Source: Erythrocercus mccallii
Lineage: Eukaryota > Chordata > Aves > Passeriformes > Dicruridae
Direction: 5' to 3'
DNA: 64,000 bases
Assembly (NCBI GenBank): GCA_013397435.1
Contig: VZRG01002548.1
Coordinates: forward strand, 3,789-67,788
Shown piece after piece: positions 62,892-64,000 of this stretch. The notes beneath the pieces were generated by a model. The model ran no database searches and was not told where the DNA came from. It saw only the letters and a list, made by a program, of their open reading frames with translations. A program made the translations under genes and the position numbers. Each line of letters opens with the position of its first letter. The first letter of the stretch is position 1.

Positions 62892-64000
62892 AAGCTGTAG
62901 GAATGCTTTCTACAAATTGCTCAGATTTCCTGGAGGCAGTAAGGGACAAGAATGTCGTGGTAATGTTTAAATCTATGTGAAACAGGGCCTTTGCATGTAC
63001 TCGTAGGAAGACTGTCAATAGTAAAAGAGTAGGAGATTAAACATGTGTTTTTCCTAGAGAGTGTGAATTTCCAGAAAAGAGGAACGATAGTTAGGGTTTC
63101 TAATCTCCTTTTTTATGCTGACTGTACCAGCCAGGTTAAAGTTGTCTGTCCCATCATATCTATAGAGGAGGATGGTTGGGGCATTGTAGACCTCAGTCCA
63201 TAATTTCAGCAATGATTTCTGTATTCAACTCAATCCTGTAGGATTGGTATGATACAGAATGTATTCAGGCTTCTTTTTCAAAGAAAAAGGGAAAAGGTGA
63301 TCTACTTTTCCCACAAATTATTTGTCATGGGCTAAAAAGCCAGTTTGTCCTTTTCAGTCATTTTGTCCCTCTGATTCAGTAAAAATCTTCCAGTGGAGTC
63401 TTTCTGAAGACACAGAATGTTTTTATTAACTTGGAGGTAGTCAAAGTACACACAAAATCCCTAGAAAGTTCTTTCACTCTGATTTTTAACAAACACAGCC
63501 TTGGGAAACTCTTAAGTATTTAGAGGATTACGCTATGATTCACTTTGAAACACAGGGAAATGAGAGGCAAGGCTGAAACCTGGTCTGCAGCTCTGAATGT
63601 CTGGAGGTCTTAAGCTCTTTGTCTGTGACTTTTTTGCCTGGAGTGAAGTCTCTTAAGTCTGCATTCAGTTAGTGTTGGCTAGGTGATAAGAGAACATGGA
63701 ATAGACTTGTCCTAATTGTAACCTGGGAGCCTGGAAATAGTTTTAATAGTTTTAAATTGAGAAAGTGATCCAAATTTGTACTTTTGTTACTGGAAACTGC
63801 CATCCTTGGAGCATCTCTCTATCCATCCCTCCGTATCAGTCATGAAATACTTACAGGTTCTGCTGGGATGAGAGGGGGCATAAAGCTAGAAGTACTAGTC
63901 CGAAATCTCCTGGAATACTGAATATTTTCCTAGTACTGGAAGAAAACTTGAGAAAAAAATTAAATTTAATGCTTTTCCCCTCTCCAAACAAATCTTCCTC

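Larger units (their letters stand above)
31014..64000 (+). other. IGF1R: IGF1R intron 2, 5' part (runs off the window)
   Basis: The intron begins at GTAAGA and no exon 3 is seen before the window ends. None of the open frames here encodes the Cys-rich continuation expected after residue 213. Intron 2 is also very long in mammals. The stretches 31014-38200, 40450-42150, 42200-47650, 47710-48780 and 48830-62240 hold unique intron sequence with no gene or repeat I can identify. A CpG-poor, GC-rich patch at about 55270-55660 lowers stop density and creates several meaningless open frames. Confidence 0.9.

Noticed and set aside
1..64000. tRNA, rRNA, CRISPR array, operon or phage-type system
   Set aside because: There are no cloverleaf B-box motifs, rRNA cores, regularly spaced repeats or compact gene arrays. 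The window is a vertebrate gene with large introns.

Overview
This window is the 5' end of a vertebrate gene on the + strand, the insulin-like growth factor 1 receptor (IGF1R). It is most likely from a bird, or at least a sauropsid. The only protein-coding sequence I can support is two exons. Exon 1 has a long GC-rich 5' UTR (1-840) and the signal-peptide coding segment (841-934). Exon 2 (30468-31013, 546 bp) encodes the L1 ligand-binding domain and the start of the cysteine-rich region. Together they give precursor residues 1-213 plus the first base of codon 214. Both splice junctions are phase 1, and the joint restores an Ile codon (E31-I32-C33), the arrangement I know from human IGF1R. The rest of the gene lies downstream of the window.

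Layout: 1-934 is exon 1, inside a CpG island that runs to about 2.37 kb. Positions 935-30467 are intron 1 (29.5 kb). It opens with a degenerate GT/GAGGGGCTCCCTG minisatellite (about 1053-1497), holds an isolated pair of very CpG-dense patches near 17.7-17.95 kb, and ends in a textbook UACUAAC branch site and pyrimidine tract. Positions 30468-31013 are exon 2. Positions 31014-64000 are the first 33 kb of intron 2, which shows only small simple repeats and some blocks that look like candidate regulatory sequence (38.3-40.45 kb).

Why a bird or sauropsid: the protein is unmistakably IGF1R but differs from human at many positions. The introns are compact, and over 64 kb I see no Alu, L1 or other mammalian repeats and at most one weak CR1-like trace. 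Species cannot be fixed from this.

How the parts work together: transcription from the CpG-island promoter gives an mRNA whose 5' UTR carries upstream AUGs in three frames and a poly-U tract, which fits the translationally controlled IGF1R messages known in mammals. The signal peptide sends the receptor into the secretory pathway, and exon 2 supplies the first half of the primary hormone-binding surface.

I found no nested protein gene, tRNA, rRNA, CRISPR or intact mobile element. The intronic open frames are short, mostly lack recognisable homology, and are treated as chance. The most interesting points are residue differences from human at three IGF1R hormone-contact positions, the uORF architecture, and the orphan CpG cluster in intron 1. 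I found nothing I would call a new biological system.
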